This document shows positions 15,982 through 23,414 of a stretch of DNA of 27,630 nucleotides, one piece after another. The number at the start of each line of letters is the position of its first letter. Position 1 is the stretch's first letter. Source of the stretch: JAVXAN01 sp036660495. GTDB taxonomy: Bacteria > Bacillota_I > Bacilli_A > RF39 > UBA660. A model generated the notes under the pieces. That model saw only the letters and a program-made list of their open reading frames with translations. It did no database searches and was not told the origin of the DNA. The stretch is taken from the NCBI GenBank assembly GCA_036660495.1, contig JAVXAN010000006.1, forward strand, positions 1 to 27,630, given 5' to 3'. The position numbers were made by a program, and so were the translations under genes.

Positions 15982-17100
15982 ATGAATTTAAATAAGAAAA
16001 ACACAAGACAATTAATGCTTTTAATAGCCTTTGCAGCGTTAATGATATGGATTGCAAATAATTATATGCTATTTATTGATTTTTTAGGATTTATGCTTAA
16101 AATAATAATCCCTTTAATTCTTGGATGTGCAATAGCCTTTATTTTAAACTTGCCAATGAGTTCAATTGAAAGAAGACTTTTTAAATCAGAAAAGATAAAA
16201 AGAAAGCCAGCTAGAATATTATCATTAATAATATCGATTATATTAATAATTGGAGTAGTTGGGATAATAATGTTTTTAGTTATTCCAGAGTTTATTGATG
16301 CGTTAATATCAATAAGTAAAGAATTTCCAAAAGCATTGAACTGGTTTCAAAACCTATTAGAAAAGTTAACGGGAGCTTATCCAATTATTCAAGAAGAAAT
16401 AAAAAAAATAGGTAATTTTGATATTAGTAAAACAATTATTTCGTCTATGGGTAACGTGGTTACTATTACAATGAACATTGTAACAACTTTTGTATCGAGT
16501 TTAATTACCTTAATAATTGGTTTGGTTTTTTCAATTTATATATTGTTAGAAAAAGAGAAACTAGTTCTTCAAATAAAAAAAGTTATGAAAGTGTTATTAC
16601 CAGAAACTATTGGTCAAAAAATTATTGGAATCGCCAAAATAACTGGTGAATCCTTTTCAAACTTTTTAACAGGACAATGTGTAGAAGCATGTATATTAGG
16701 TATGATATTCTTTATTGTAATGACTATATTTAATTTTCCATATGCTTTAATTGTTGGTGTTTTAATTACTATAACCGCGCTAATTCCTTTTGTTGGACCA
16801 TTTATAACTTTAGTTATTGGCTTTGTTTTAATTGCTGTAGTAAGTCCAATAAAAGCGTTTTGGTTTATATTACTATTTTTGGTGTTACAACAAATTGAAG
16901 AAAACTTTATATATCCAAGGATAGTTGGCAAATCAGTTGGCCTACCGGCAATCTGGACGTTAGTTGCTATAACAATTGGTGGAAGTATTTTTGGCTTATT
17001 AGGAATATTAGTGAGCGTTCCAATATCTTCAATTTTATATTCGCTTTTCAGGGCATATATTAATGAAAAAACCGAAAAAGAGTCTATTGACAAGTCATAA
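15982..17100 (+). CDS. AI-2E family transporter (PerM/YtvI-like membrane protein)
   Basis: 372 residues, highly hydrophobic, with about 7-8 transmembrane segments. Two lie near the N-terminus (about 12-60), one near 80-105, a long polar loop follows (about 110-155), then one near 160-190 and a C-terminal cluster (about 235-360). The C-terminal part carries the family signature: ALIPFVGPFI, then LQQIEENFIYPRIVGKSVGL and ISSILYSLFR. Members export small molecules (E. coli TqsA, AI-2) or act as Na+/H+ antiporters, so substrate cannot be inferred. TAAGGAG lies upstream of the ATG. The perR promoter starts inside the last codons. Confidence 0.92.
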   Translation: MNLNKKNTRQLMLLIAFAALMIWIANNYMLFIDFLGFMLKIIIPLILGCAIAFILNLPMSSIERRLFKSEKIKRKPARILSLIISIILIIGVVGIIMFLVIPEFIDALISISKEFPKALNWFQNLLEKLTGAYPIIQEEIKKIGNFDISKTIISSMGNVVTITMNIVTTFVSSLITLIIGLVFSIYILLEKEKLVLQIKKVMKVLLPETIGQKIIGIAKITGESFSNFLTGQCVEACILGMIFFIVMTIFNFPYALIVGVLITITALIPFVGPFITLVIGFVLIAVVSPIKAFWFILLFLVLQQIEENFIYPRIVGKSVGLPAIWTLVAITIGGSIFGLLGILVSVPISSILYSLFRAYINEKTEKESIDKS

Positions 17101-17115
17101 TAAAAGATATATAAT
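17087..17115 (+). promoter_or_regulatory. perR-rubrerythrin promoter
   Basis: Full consensus TTGACA (17087-17092), 17-nt spacer, TATAAT (17110-17115). The -35 lies in the end of the upstream gene. A strong promoter that would need repression. Confidence 0.88.
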
Positions 17116-17126
17116 ATTTTTATAAG

Positions 17127-17141
17127 TAGTAATTATTACTA
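17127..17141. promoter_or_regulatory. Per box-like operator
   Basis: TAGTAATTATTACTA is a perfect 7-1-7 palindrome matching the layout of the Bacillus Per box TTATAATnATTATAA (differences at the third and matching symmetric positions). It lies just after the -10, over the expected transcription start, where a bound PerR would block RNA polymerase. Confidence 0.7.
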
Positions 17142-17155
17142 TTTAGAGGTGAAGC

Positions 17156-17548
17156 ATGAGATATTCTAAACAAAGAGAAGTTGTTTTTGAAGTAGTAAGC
17201 AAAAGTGATGATCATCCAGAAGTAAAAAAAATTTATGAGCGAGTAAAGGAAAAAATTCCAAACATAAGTCTAGGAACGGTTTATCGTAATTTAAACACTT
17301 TATCAGCTGATAACCAAATAAAAAAAATAATTTCTTTTGATGGAGAACACTTTGATAAAACAACGTATGAGCATTACCACGCTTATTGTGATATTTGTAA
17401 AAACGTTTTTGACGTTAATCTTAAATTTTTAAGTGATACATCAGAAAAAATAGAGAAGAATACTGGTATTAAAGTTATTTCCTGTAACTTTATTATAAAA
17501 GGAATATGTCATAATTGTCAAAAAAACAAGAAAGAAAGAGAGGACTAA
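17156..17548 (+). CDS. perR: Peroxide-responsive Fur-family repressor PerR
   Basis: 130 residues. A winged helix (about 1-62, recognition helix in SLGTVYRNLNTL) is followed by a dimerisation/metal domain. The structural zinc site is C78-x-x-C81 and C118-x-x-C121. The regulatory metal ligands of Bacillus PerR (H37, D85, H91, H93, D104) align as H20, D67, H73, H75 and D86 with constant spacing. The Asp at the last position and the HYH motif favour PerR over Fur or Zur. The metal-catalysed oxidation residue (H37 equivalent) is kept, so peroxide sensing should work. The N-terminus is about 17 residues shorter than in Bacillus. AGAGGTGA precedes the ATG. It is cotranscribed with rubrerythrin and probably autoregulated. 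Confidence 0.92.
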   Translation: MRYSKQREVVFEVVSKSDDHPEVKKIYERVKEKIPNISLGTVYRNLNTLSADNQIKKIISFDGEHFDKTTYEHYHAYCDICKNVFDVNLKFLSDTSEKIEKNTGIKVISCNFIIKGICHNCQKNKKERED

Positions 17549-17552
17549 AACA

Positions 17553-18089
17553 ATGGAATTAAAAGGAACAAAAACAGAAAAAAACTTAATGGAAGCTTTT
17601 GCAGGAGAAAGCCAAGCAAGAAATAAATATACTTATTTTGCTAGTAAAGCAAAAAAAGATGGTTATGAACAAATATCTTCAATATTTAGCCAAACTGCAG
17701 ATAATGAAAAAGAGCATGCTAAAATATGGTTTAAGTTATTAAATGACGGTATTGGAACAACAAGTGAAAACTTAAAAGCAGCTGCTGCTGGTGAAAAATA
17801 TGAGTGGACAGAAATGTACGCAACTTTTGCTAAAGAAGCAAAAGAAGAAGGTTTTGATCGTATAGCTTTTTTGTTTGAAGAAGTAGCTAAAATTGAAAAA
17901 GAACATGAAGGTAGATACTTAAAGTTGTTAGGAAACATTGATGATAACATTGTGTTTAAAAGAGGAGAAGATACTGTTTGGATTTGTCGTAACTGTGGTC
18001 ATGTATACGTTGGAGAAAATGCTCCTCAAATATGCCCAGTATGTGAACATCCACAATCTTACTTTCAAATGGAAACCATTAATTATTAA
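17553..18089 (+). CDS. rbr: Rubrerythrin
   Basis: 178 residues. The N-terminal four-helix bundle carries di-iron ligands in ESQARNKY, DNEKEHAK, AKEAKEEGF and IEKEHEGRY (two E-x-x-H motifs). The C-terminal rubredoxin-like domain has CRNC and CPVC for one Fe(S-Cys)4. It reduces hydrogen peroxide to water in anaerobes using electrons from rubredoxin/NADH systems. It starts 4 nt after the perR stop with AGAGAGG inside the perR end, so both form one operon under the Per box. A strong terminator follows. Confidence 0.97.
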   Translation: MELKGTKTEKNLMEAFAGESQARNKYTYFASKAKKDGYEQISSIFSQTADNEKEHAKIWFKLLNDGIGTTSENLKAAAAGEKYEWTEMYATFAKEAKEEGFDRIAFLFEEVAKIEKEHEGRYLKLLGNIDDNIVFKRGEDTVWICRNCGHVYVGENAPQICPVCEHPQSYFQMETINY

Positions 18090-18094
18090 TATAT

Positions 18095-18117
18095 AAAGTG
18101 CCTTACGGCACTTTTTT
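18095..18117 (+). terminator. Terminator after rubrerythrin
   Basis: AAAGTGCC (18095-18102), loop TTAC, GGCACTTT (18107-18114), followed by TTT. Confidence 0.92.
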
Positions 18118-18170
18118 ATTTTACATAGTGAAGTAAAATAAATGTTTAAGTTACGTTCTTTTTATTTTAA

Positions 18171-18179
18171 TGTTATAAT
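18171..18179 (+). promoter_or_regulatory. Promoter of the first RluA-type gene (extended -10)
   Basis: TG-T-TATAAT at 18171-18179. The -35 at 17-nt spacing (TTACGT, 18151-18156) is poor. It lies 17 nt before the start. Confidence 0.5.
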
Positions 18180-18196
18180 ATGAACAGGTGATAATT

Positions 18197-18859
18197 ATGA
18201 GAAAGAAATTAAACATTGTTTACGAAGATAAAAATATTATAGTAATAAATAAGCCAGCTGGTTTATTTACTATTTCCACTCCAAAAGAAAAAAATAAAAC
18301 CTTATATCATGAAGTATCAGATTATTTAAAAAAGAGTAATCCAAAGGCTAAAGTATTTATTATTCATAGGCTTGATAAAGATACTTCCGGAATTATTATG
18401 TTTGCAAAAAGTGAGCAAATAAAATACATGTATCAAAATAATTGGGATAATTTAGTAACAGAAAGAAATTATGTTGCTATTGTTGAAGGGGTTTTAGAAT
18501 CTAAAGAAGGAACGATTAAATCATATTTAAAGGAAACAAAGACTTTGCTTGTTTATTCAACCGATGATGAAAAAAACGGTAAATTAGCAATTACTAAATA
18601 TAAAGTAATAAAGACTTTAAAAAATTATTCAATGTTAAATATAGAAATAAAAACCGGACGTAAAAACCAAATCAGGGTTCATATGAAAGATATAGGTCAC
18701 ATTGTTATTGGTGATAAGAAATATGGTTCAAAAACCAGTCCGATAAATAGGCTTGCATTGCATGCAAATAGGTTAATTGTTACTAATCCTAAAACAAAAA
18801 AAAGCATGGTGTTTGAAACAAATATTCCAAAAAGCTTTAAAACCATGTTTAATATCTAA
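18197..18859 (+). CDS. RluA-family pseudouridine synthase (1)
   Basis: 220 residues. The catalytic motif HRLDKDTSGIIMFAK holds the Asp that attacks the uridine. IKTGRKNQIRVHM and IVIGDKKYGS are the other RluA-family blocks, and VYEDKNIIVINKPAGL is the start of the catalytic domain. No S4 domain is present, so it belongs to the short RluA/RluC-like branch acting on rRNA or tRNA; the target uridine cannot be read. The ATG at 18197 is chosen because CAGGTGAT lies before it; the in-frame GTG at 18188 is part of that ribosome site. It is followed 32 nt later by the phosphodiesterase gene. Confidence 0.9.
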   Translation: MRKKLNIVYEDKNIIVINKPAGLFTISTPKEKNKTLYHEVSDYLKKSNPKAKVFIIHRLDKDTSGIIMFAKSEQIKYMYQNNWDNLVTERNYVAIVEGVLESKEGTIKSYLKETKTLLVYSTDDEKNGKLAITKYKVIKTLKNYSMLNIEIKTGRKNQIRVHMKDIGHIVIGDKKYGSKTSPINRLALHANRLIVTNPKTKKSMVFETNIPKSFKTMFNI

Positions 18860-18891
18860 AAGTTAATAATAAGATATTTAGAGGAGTATAT

Positions 18892-19626
18892 ATGAAAAAA
18901 TTAAATTTTCTAAAAGAAAAGTTAGTCGCTCACAGAGGATATCATGATATTACTATTGGAATTGCAGAAAATTCGTTAAATTCTTTTAGACGTGCTGTTA
19001 AAAATAATTACTTAATTGAATTAGACGTTCACTTATTAAAAGATAAGTCTTTGGTTGTGTTTCATGATGATAATCTAAAAAGAGCATGTGGAGTTGATAA
19101 AGAGATTGACTCTTGTACTTATGCTGAAATAAAAAATTTAACTTTGTTTAATACCTCATCAAAAATACCTTTATTAAAAGAAGTTTTTGATGAAGTAAAA
19201 GGTAGAGTTCCAATTCTTATTGAGACAAAGGGAAATAATAAATATGGTGAATTAGAAGAAATTTTATTACGGGAAATAAAAGCATATAGTGGTTTAACGG
19301 CAGTTCAGAGTTTTAATCCTAAGTCAATTTACTGGTTTAAAAAGAATTCTAATACTTATCCAAGAGGAATTTTGATAAAATCATTAAGTAATGGATGTTT
19401 GACAAAAAACGTATTTAAAGCGGTTATATATGACATGTTTTTAAAAACTGATTTTATATCTTATGATATAAGGGGATTGCCAAATAATTACGTAGATTCA
19501 AAGCGAAAAGGGAAAATAATTTTAGGTTGGACTATAAGGTCTAAGAAAGATTATGAAGCATCTAAACCTTTTTGTGATAATTTTATTTGTGAAAATATTC
19601 TTGCTTATAAAGCTTCTATTAAATAG
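18892..19626 (+). CDS. Glycerophosphodiester phosphodiesterase (GDPD) family
   Basis: 244 residues of the GlpQ/UgpQ TIM-barrel family, which hydrolyses glycerophosphodiesters to glycerol-3-phosphate and an alcohol. Catalytic marks: H14-R15-G16 (AHRG), E43-x-D45 (IELDVH) for the metal, H58 in VVFHDDNLKR, and a later metal-site Glu in ILIETKG. FDFIS-like segments and a GWTIRS strand near the end complete the barrel. No signal peptide is seen, so it is probably cytoplasmic and acts in phospholipid turnover. AGAGGAG precedes the ATG. It ends with TAG; only a weak A/T hairpin with a T run follows. Confidence 0.9.
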   Translation: MKKLNFLKEKLVAHRGYHDITIGIAENSLNSFRRAVKNNYLIELDVHLLKDKSLVVFHDDNLKRACGVDKEIDSCTYAEIKNLTLFNTSSKIPLLKEVFDEVKGRVPILIETKGNNKYGELEEILLREIKAYSGLTAVQSFNPKSIYWFKKNSNTYPRGILIKSLSNGCLTKNVFKAVIYDMFLKTDFISYDIRGLPNNYVDSKRKGKIILGWTIRSKKDYEASKPFCDNFICENILAYKASIK

Positions 19627-19652
19627 AAATTTTTATTTAAACTTTTTTAGTA

Positions 19653-19683
19653 TTGCTTTTTTTTAAAAAAGTGATAATATAAT
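19653..19683 (+). promoter_or_regulatory. Possible lemA promoter
   Basis: TTGCTT (19653-19658) with -10-like GATAAT/TATAAT hexamers at 19673-19678 and 19678-19683. The spacings are not ideal (14 or 19 nt), so this is a tentative site. Confidence 0.35.
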
Positions 19684-19707
19684 ATCTAGAAGATAAGGAG
19701 AAAACGA

Positions 19708-20274
19708 ATGAAAAAAAGCGTCATTATTGCAATTGTAGTAGTTTCAATAGTTTTAATTATTGGAGGATTTTTCACAGTAAAGTATAATTCAATAGTTTCT
19801 AAGGAAGAAGGAGTAAAAACTTCAGAATCTAACATTGGAACAAATCTTAAAAGAAGGGCAGATTTAATTCCTAATTTAGTTAATACGGTAAAAGGATATT
19901 CAGTTCATGAACAAAGTGCTATTGATTCGGTTACGACAGCTAGAGAAAAAATGGTTGATTCAAACAATGTAAATGATAAGTTAAAAGCAAATGATGAGTT
20001 ATCAAATTCAATAAGTAAATTAATGCTAATTGTTGAAAACTATCCTGAGTTAAAAGCAAATGTTAATTTTATTCAATTACAAGATGAGTTAGCTGGAACT
20101 GAAAACAGAATCGCAGTATCAAGAAAAGACTATAACGACAGTGTTCAAGAATATAATTCTTATATTAAGAAGTTTCCTAACAACATTATTGCAAAAATGT
20201 TTAACTTTGGTACTATAGAATATTTCAAAGCAGATGAGAGTGTAAATGAAGTTCCTGAAGTTACGTTCGAATAG
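19708..20274 (+). CDS. lemA: LemA family protein
   Basis: 188 residues. One N-terminal transmembrane helix (about 4-24) is followed by the conserved LemA core: KTSESNIGTNLKRRADLIPN, then LVNTVKGY, a long helical bundle, and the C-terminal block NIIAKMFNFGTIEYF. LemA proteins are membrane-anchored four-helix proteins of unclear role, frequently encoded next to TPM-domain proteins, as here. TAAGGAG precedes the ATG. The end overlaps the start of the TPM gene by 29 nt. Confidence 0.95.
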   Translation: MKKSVIIAIVVVSIVLIIGGFFTVKYNSIVSKEEGVKTSESNIGTNLKRRADLIPNLVNTVKGYSVHEQSAIDSVTTAREKMVDSNNVNDKLKANDELSNSISKLMLIVENYPELKANVNFIQLQDELAGTENRIAVSRKDYNDSVQEYNSYIKKFPNNIIAKMFNFGTIEYFKADESVNEVPEVTFE

Positions 20275-21157
20275 TATTAATTTATTAATACTATTTCTTT
20301 TATTTATAGTACCAATAAAAGTAAATGCATTAGTAAATCCAACTAATGAATTTTATGTAAATGATTATGCTGACATATTATCAGAAGAAACAGAAAATTA
20401 TATAATTGAAAACGGAAAAATTTTAGAGAAAAATACTAATGCTCAAATAGTGGTTGTAACGGTTAAAAATCTAGAAGGAATGGACATTGAATCTTATTCT
20501 TTAGAATTAGCACGAAAGTTTACAATGGGTGGTGCTAAAAAAGATAATGGATTGCTACTGCTATTAGCATTAGAGGAAAGAGAGTTTCGAGTAGAAGTAG
20601 GATACGGGCTTGAAGGGATTTTACCTGATGGTAAAACTGGGAGAATTCAAGATGAATACATTATTCCATATCTAAAAGAAGATAAATGGGATGAAGGAGT
20701 CCTTAAAGGATATAAAGCATTTTATAATGAAGTGGCATTATCTTCTGGTTTTGATTCTTCAGTAAACCCAGTTGAATTTGAAGAAGTAGAAAGCAATGAC
20801 ATTGGAACATCTATATTTTCTTGTTATATAGGTTTAGCTTTTATACTCGCTATACTGTTTTTTAAAATATTTAAAATTAAAACAAAAAAACAACGATTTA
20901 TATTTTTTGCTTTCTTTCAAACCGTATCAACGGTTTTGATGATAAGTTTGATTTATATTTTTTCTTCATCTATATTTAATTATATAATTAGTTATATGTT
21001 TATTACTATTTTAAATTTTATAATTACAAGTAAATCTGGATTTAAAAACTTGAAAACAGGAGGTTTAAGACTTTCAAGTGGTTCAAGTTTCACCAGAGGT
21101 GGCTCTTCTGGAGGAGGTGGCTCTTTCGGAGGTGGAGGTAGTTCAAGAAGATTTTAA
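20246..21157 (+). CDS. TPM-domain membrane protein (YgcG-like)
   Basis: 303 residues. It has a signal peptide (about 1-28, ending VNA), then a TPM domain (about 32-165) with FYVNDYADILSE, AQIVVVTVKNLEG, KDNGLLLLLAL and VGYGLEGILPDG. Two or three hydrophobic segments follow (about 190-260). The Gly/Ser-rich tail (GGSSGGGGSFGGGGSSRRF) is typical of YgcG-like proteins. The domain faces outside; family members are linked to photosystem repair or phosphatase activity in plants, with unclear function in bacteria. The start at 20246 lies inside lemA in another frame with a weak GAGAG site, suggesting translational coupling. The pair lemA-TPM is a common gene couple. Confidence 0.9.
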   Translation: MKFLKLRSNSINLLILFLLFIVPIKVNALVNPTNEFYVNDYADILSEETENYIIENGKILEKNTNAQIVVVTVKNLEGMDIESYSLELARKFTMGGAKKDNGLLLLLALEEREFRVEVGYGLEGILPDGKTGRIQDEYIIPYLKEDKWDEGVLKGYKAFYNEVALSSGFDSSVNPVEFEEVESNDIGTSIFSCYIGLAFILAILFFKIFKIKTKKQRFIFFAFFQTVSTVLMISLIYIFSSSIFNYIISYMFITILNFIITSKSGFKNLKTGGLRLSSGSSFTRGGSSGGGGSFGGGGSSRRF

Positions 21158-21163
21158 CGTAAG

Positions 21164-21191
21164 AACACTTTATTTATAGTAAAGTGTTTTT
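21164..21191 (+). terminator. Terminator after the TPM gene
   Basis: AACACTTTA (21164-21172) pairs with TAAAGTGTT (21180-21188), 7-nt loop, T tail. Confidence 0.85.
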
Positions 21192-21210
21192 ATATTTTTA
21201 TATAAAGGCT

Positions 21211-21238
21211 TTGAATAATATCATAAAAATGATAAAAT
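21211..21238 (+). promoter_or_regulatory. Promoter of the methyltransferase operon
   Basis: TTGAAT (21211-21216), 16-nt spacer, TAAAAT (21233-21238) with a TG extension (21230-21231). It lies 19 nt before the ATG. Confidence 0.6.
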
Positions 21239-21257
21239 AAACTAAGAAGGTGATGTT

Positions 21258-22124
21258 ATGCGTTTATCAAAAGATTGGACTGATTATGAAATAATCGATA
21301 TGGCTGATGGAAAAAAATTAGAGCGATGGGGAAATTGCTTTTTAGATAGGCCAGATCCTCAAATAGTATGGGAAGAAAAAAGTTTTCCTGATTTATGGCA
21401 AAATGCTAACGCTGTTTATCATAGAAGTAAAACTGGTGGGGGTTATTGGGAAAATAAAAATAAAACACCAGAAGTATGGCAAGTAAAATATAAAGATTTA
21501 ACTTTTAACATTAAGCAAATGGGCTTTAAGCATACGGGACTTTTTCCGGAACAGGCAGTTAACTGGGATTATATGATTAAAAAAATAAAAAGTAGTAAAC
21601 GTAGTATAAAAGTGCTGAATCTCTTTGCTTATACAGGTGGAGCAACAGTAGCTTGTGCTTATGCTGGAGCTTTGGTAGTTCACGTTGATTCTTCAAAAGG
21701 AATGGTTGCATGGGCTAAGGAAAATCTAGAATCTTCTAATTTAGAGGATAAACCAGTTCGATTTATTGTTGATGATTGTATCAAATTTGTAGAAAGAGAA
21801 ATAAGAAGGGGTAGTAAGTATGATGCTATTATAATGGATCCCCCTTCATTTGGAAGGGGTGTAAATGGAGAAGTTTGGTCTATTGAAAAAGATTTATTTA
21901 ACTTAATTGGATTATGTAAGCAAGTTTTAAGCGATGATCCGCTGTTTTTCTTAATTAATTCATATACTACTGGATTATCACCTGTTGTTTTAGAAAACGT
22001 TTTAAATTTGACAATAGAAACTAAATATCATGGTAAAATTTCATCTGGAGAAGTAGGTTTACCAATGACTAATAGTAAGCTTATTTTACCTTGCGGGATA
22101 TATGGTCTTTGGGAAAATGAATGA
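21258..22124 (+). CDS. Class I SAM-dependent methyltransferase (RlmI-like, no PUA)
   Basis: 288 residues. Motif I is VLNLFAYTGGATVACA (from V119), the acidic SAM-ribose residue is in VVHVDSS, and motif IV is MDPPSFGRG (D194-P-P). KHTGLFPEQAVNW just before motif I is typical of the RlmI/RlmL-like 'Methyltrans_SAM' group, which methylates 23S rRNA bases. Unlike RlmI it lacks the N-terminal PUA domain. The substrate is therefore unproven. AGAAGGTGAT precedes the ATG. It stops with TGA at 22122-22124, 5 nt after the next gene's start, so it is coupled to the second RluA-type gene. Confidence 0.85.
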   Translation: MRLSKDWTDYEIIDMADGKKLERWGNCFLDRPDPQIVWEEKSFPDLWQNANAVYHRSKTGGGYWENKNKTPEVWQVKYKDLTFNIKQMGFKHTGLFPEQAVNWDYMIKKIKSSKRSIKVLNLFAYTGGATVACAYAGALVVHVDSSKGMVAWAKENLESSNLEDKPVRFIVDDCIKFVEREIRRGSKYDAIIMDPPSFGRGVNGEVWSIEKDLFNLIGLCKQVLSDDPLFFLINSYTTGLSPVVLENVLNLTIETKYHGKISSGEVGLPMTNSKLILPCGIYGLWENE

Positions 22125-22788
22125 TTTAGTAGTAATATATGAAGATAACCACATAATTGTAGTAGTAAAACCGGAGAACGTTTTATCACAATCGGATTCA
22201 AGTGGCGATATTGATTTACTAACCATGGTAAAAAGTTATATCAAGGAAAAACATAATAAACCAGGGAATGTTTACGTAGGCCTTATTCACCGCCTTGATC
22301 GACCAGTTGGCGGAATAATGGTTTTTGCAAAAACGTCTAAAGCTGCAAAGCGTTTAAACGAACAAATTAAAAACGGTAATTTTAAAAAGACTTATGTGCT
22401 TATTTGTGAAGGGCACATAGAAAACAAAGCAGATACGCTTATTAATTACTTATATAAAGATGAAAAATTATGCGTTTCTAAAGTGGTAAACGAAAATCAC
22501 CCTGGTGCTAAACTATCAAAGTTAGAATATGAAGTGATTAATTATATTGATAATAAAACGATAGTTAAGGTAAACTTGTTAACAGGGAGGCATCATCAAA
22601 TAAGATTGCAATTTAGTAACATGAACCATCCAATATGTGGAGACGTTAGATATGGTTCGAAAAGTAATTTTAACTTACGATTATATGCATACAAATTAGA
22701 ATTTAAACATCCAGTAAAAAACGAATTTATGGAATTCATTAAATTACCAAGTTGGGAGGAAATTAAAAATGAAACAACTATACATTGA
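22117..22788 (+). CDS. RluA-family pseudouridine synthase (2)
   Basis: 223 residues from the ATG at 22117, which overlaps the end of the methyltransferase gene by 8 nt. Motifs: VIYEDNHIIVVVKPENVLSQ at the start, catalytic HRLDRPVGGIMVFAK, LLTGRHHQIRLQF, and HPICGDVRYGS. The HRLDRPVGG variant resembles the short YhcT/TruC-like branch. It is clearly divergent from the first copy in this window (which has HRLDKDTSG), so the two should modify different uridines. An in-frame ATG at 22102 would lengthen the overlap. It stops with TGA (22786-22788), overlapping the HAD-like gene by 20 nt. Confidence 0.9.
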   Translation: MNDLVVIYEDNHIIVVVKPENVLSQSDSSGDIDLLTMVKSYIKEKHNKPGNVYVGLIHRLDRPVGGIMVFAKTSKAAKRLNEQIKNGNFKKTYVLICEGHIENKADTLINYLYKDEKLCVSKVVNENHPGAKLSKLEYEVINYIDNKTIVKVNLLTGRHHQIRLQFSNMNHPICGDVRYGSKSNFNLRLYAYKLEFKHPVKNEFMEFIKLPSWEEIKNETTIH

Positions 22789-23266
22789 CTTTGATGGTGT
22801 TATTTTAGATACTATTACAAAGACTTATAAAATGTTAGAAGACGCACAAATAGATAAAAAAGATTCAAGCAAAGTTACGGAGTTTTTTAAAAACTTAGAT
22901 TGGAAAAAAACGATTGAAGAAACAGACCAAATAAATGATAGTATAAATGAAATTAAAAAAATTTGTGCTAGCAAAAAATTTAACGTATATATTTTAACTC
23001 ATGTTAATTCTACTAATGAAATGATTCAAAAAATTAATTATTTGCACACAAATTTACCAGAAGTAACTGTTGTTAGTGTTCCAAAAGAATTATCAAAAGC
23101 AAACGTTGTTAATCCTTGTGCAGCTATATTAATTGATGATTATTCAGGCAATTTAAAAGAGTGGCAAAAAAAACTTGGAATTGGTATTAAGTTTGTAACA
23201 AAAAAAGAAAATAGTGATTATCCAGAGATAAGCTATTTATCAGAAATTATAAATATGTTTAATTAG
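22769..23266 (+). CDS. HAD-superfamily-like protein
   Basis: 165 residues. LYIDFDGVILDT gives HAD motif I with D7 (nucleophile) and D9 (acid/base). YILTHVNS has the Thr of motif II, and AILIDDYSGNLKEW resembles motif IV with paired Asp and the D-D-x-x-x-N-L layout of 5'(3')-deoxyribonucleotidase-like (NT5C) HADs. The cap is small. It may be a nucleotidase; substrate not determined. GGGAGG lies inside the upstream gene (22755-22760), and the start overlaps it by 20 nt, so it is the third gene of a coupled operon. A terminator follows. Confidence 0.8.
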   Translation: MKQLYIDFDGVILDTITKTYKMLEDAQIDKKDSSKVTEFFKNLDWKKTIEETDQINDSINEIKKICASKKFNVYILTHVNSTNEMIQKINYLHTNLPEVTVVSVPKELSKANVVNPCAAILIDDYSGNLKEWQKKLGIGIKFVTKKENSDYPEISYLSEIINMFN

Positions 23267-23273
23267 AAACACT

Positions 23274-23306
23274 AAAAGCAGCAAGTAATGAACTGCTTTT
23301 TCTTTT
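23274..23306 (+). terminator. Terminator after the HAD-like gene
   Basis: AAAAGCAG (23274-23281) pairs with CTGCTTTT (23293-23300), 11-nt loop, then TCTTTT. Confidence 0.85.
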
Positions 23307-23345
23307 GGTGAATTTTGTCGAAATATAGAAAAATTTTAATATTTG

Positions 23346-23354
23346 TGTTACAAT
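23346..23354 (+). promoter_or_regulatory. Possible promoter of the envelope cluster (extended -10)
   Basis: TG-T-TACAAT at 23346-23354, without a clear -35. It would give a leader of about 55 nt, which contains two copies of CGTGAG (23377-23382 and 23394-23399). Confidence 0.4.
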
Positions 23355-23414
23355 AACATTAAGATAAAACTTTTGACGTGAGAAGTATTTAAGCGTGAGT
23401 TAGGAGAAACTTGA

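Noticed and set aside
16614..17093. A 159-codon open frame on the minus strand opposite the AI-2E-family gene
   Set aside because: It lies entirely inside a well-recognised gene, has no ribosome site, and its translation is a low-complexity hydrophobic mirror of the plus-strand frame.
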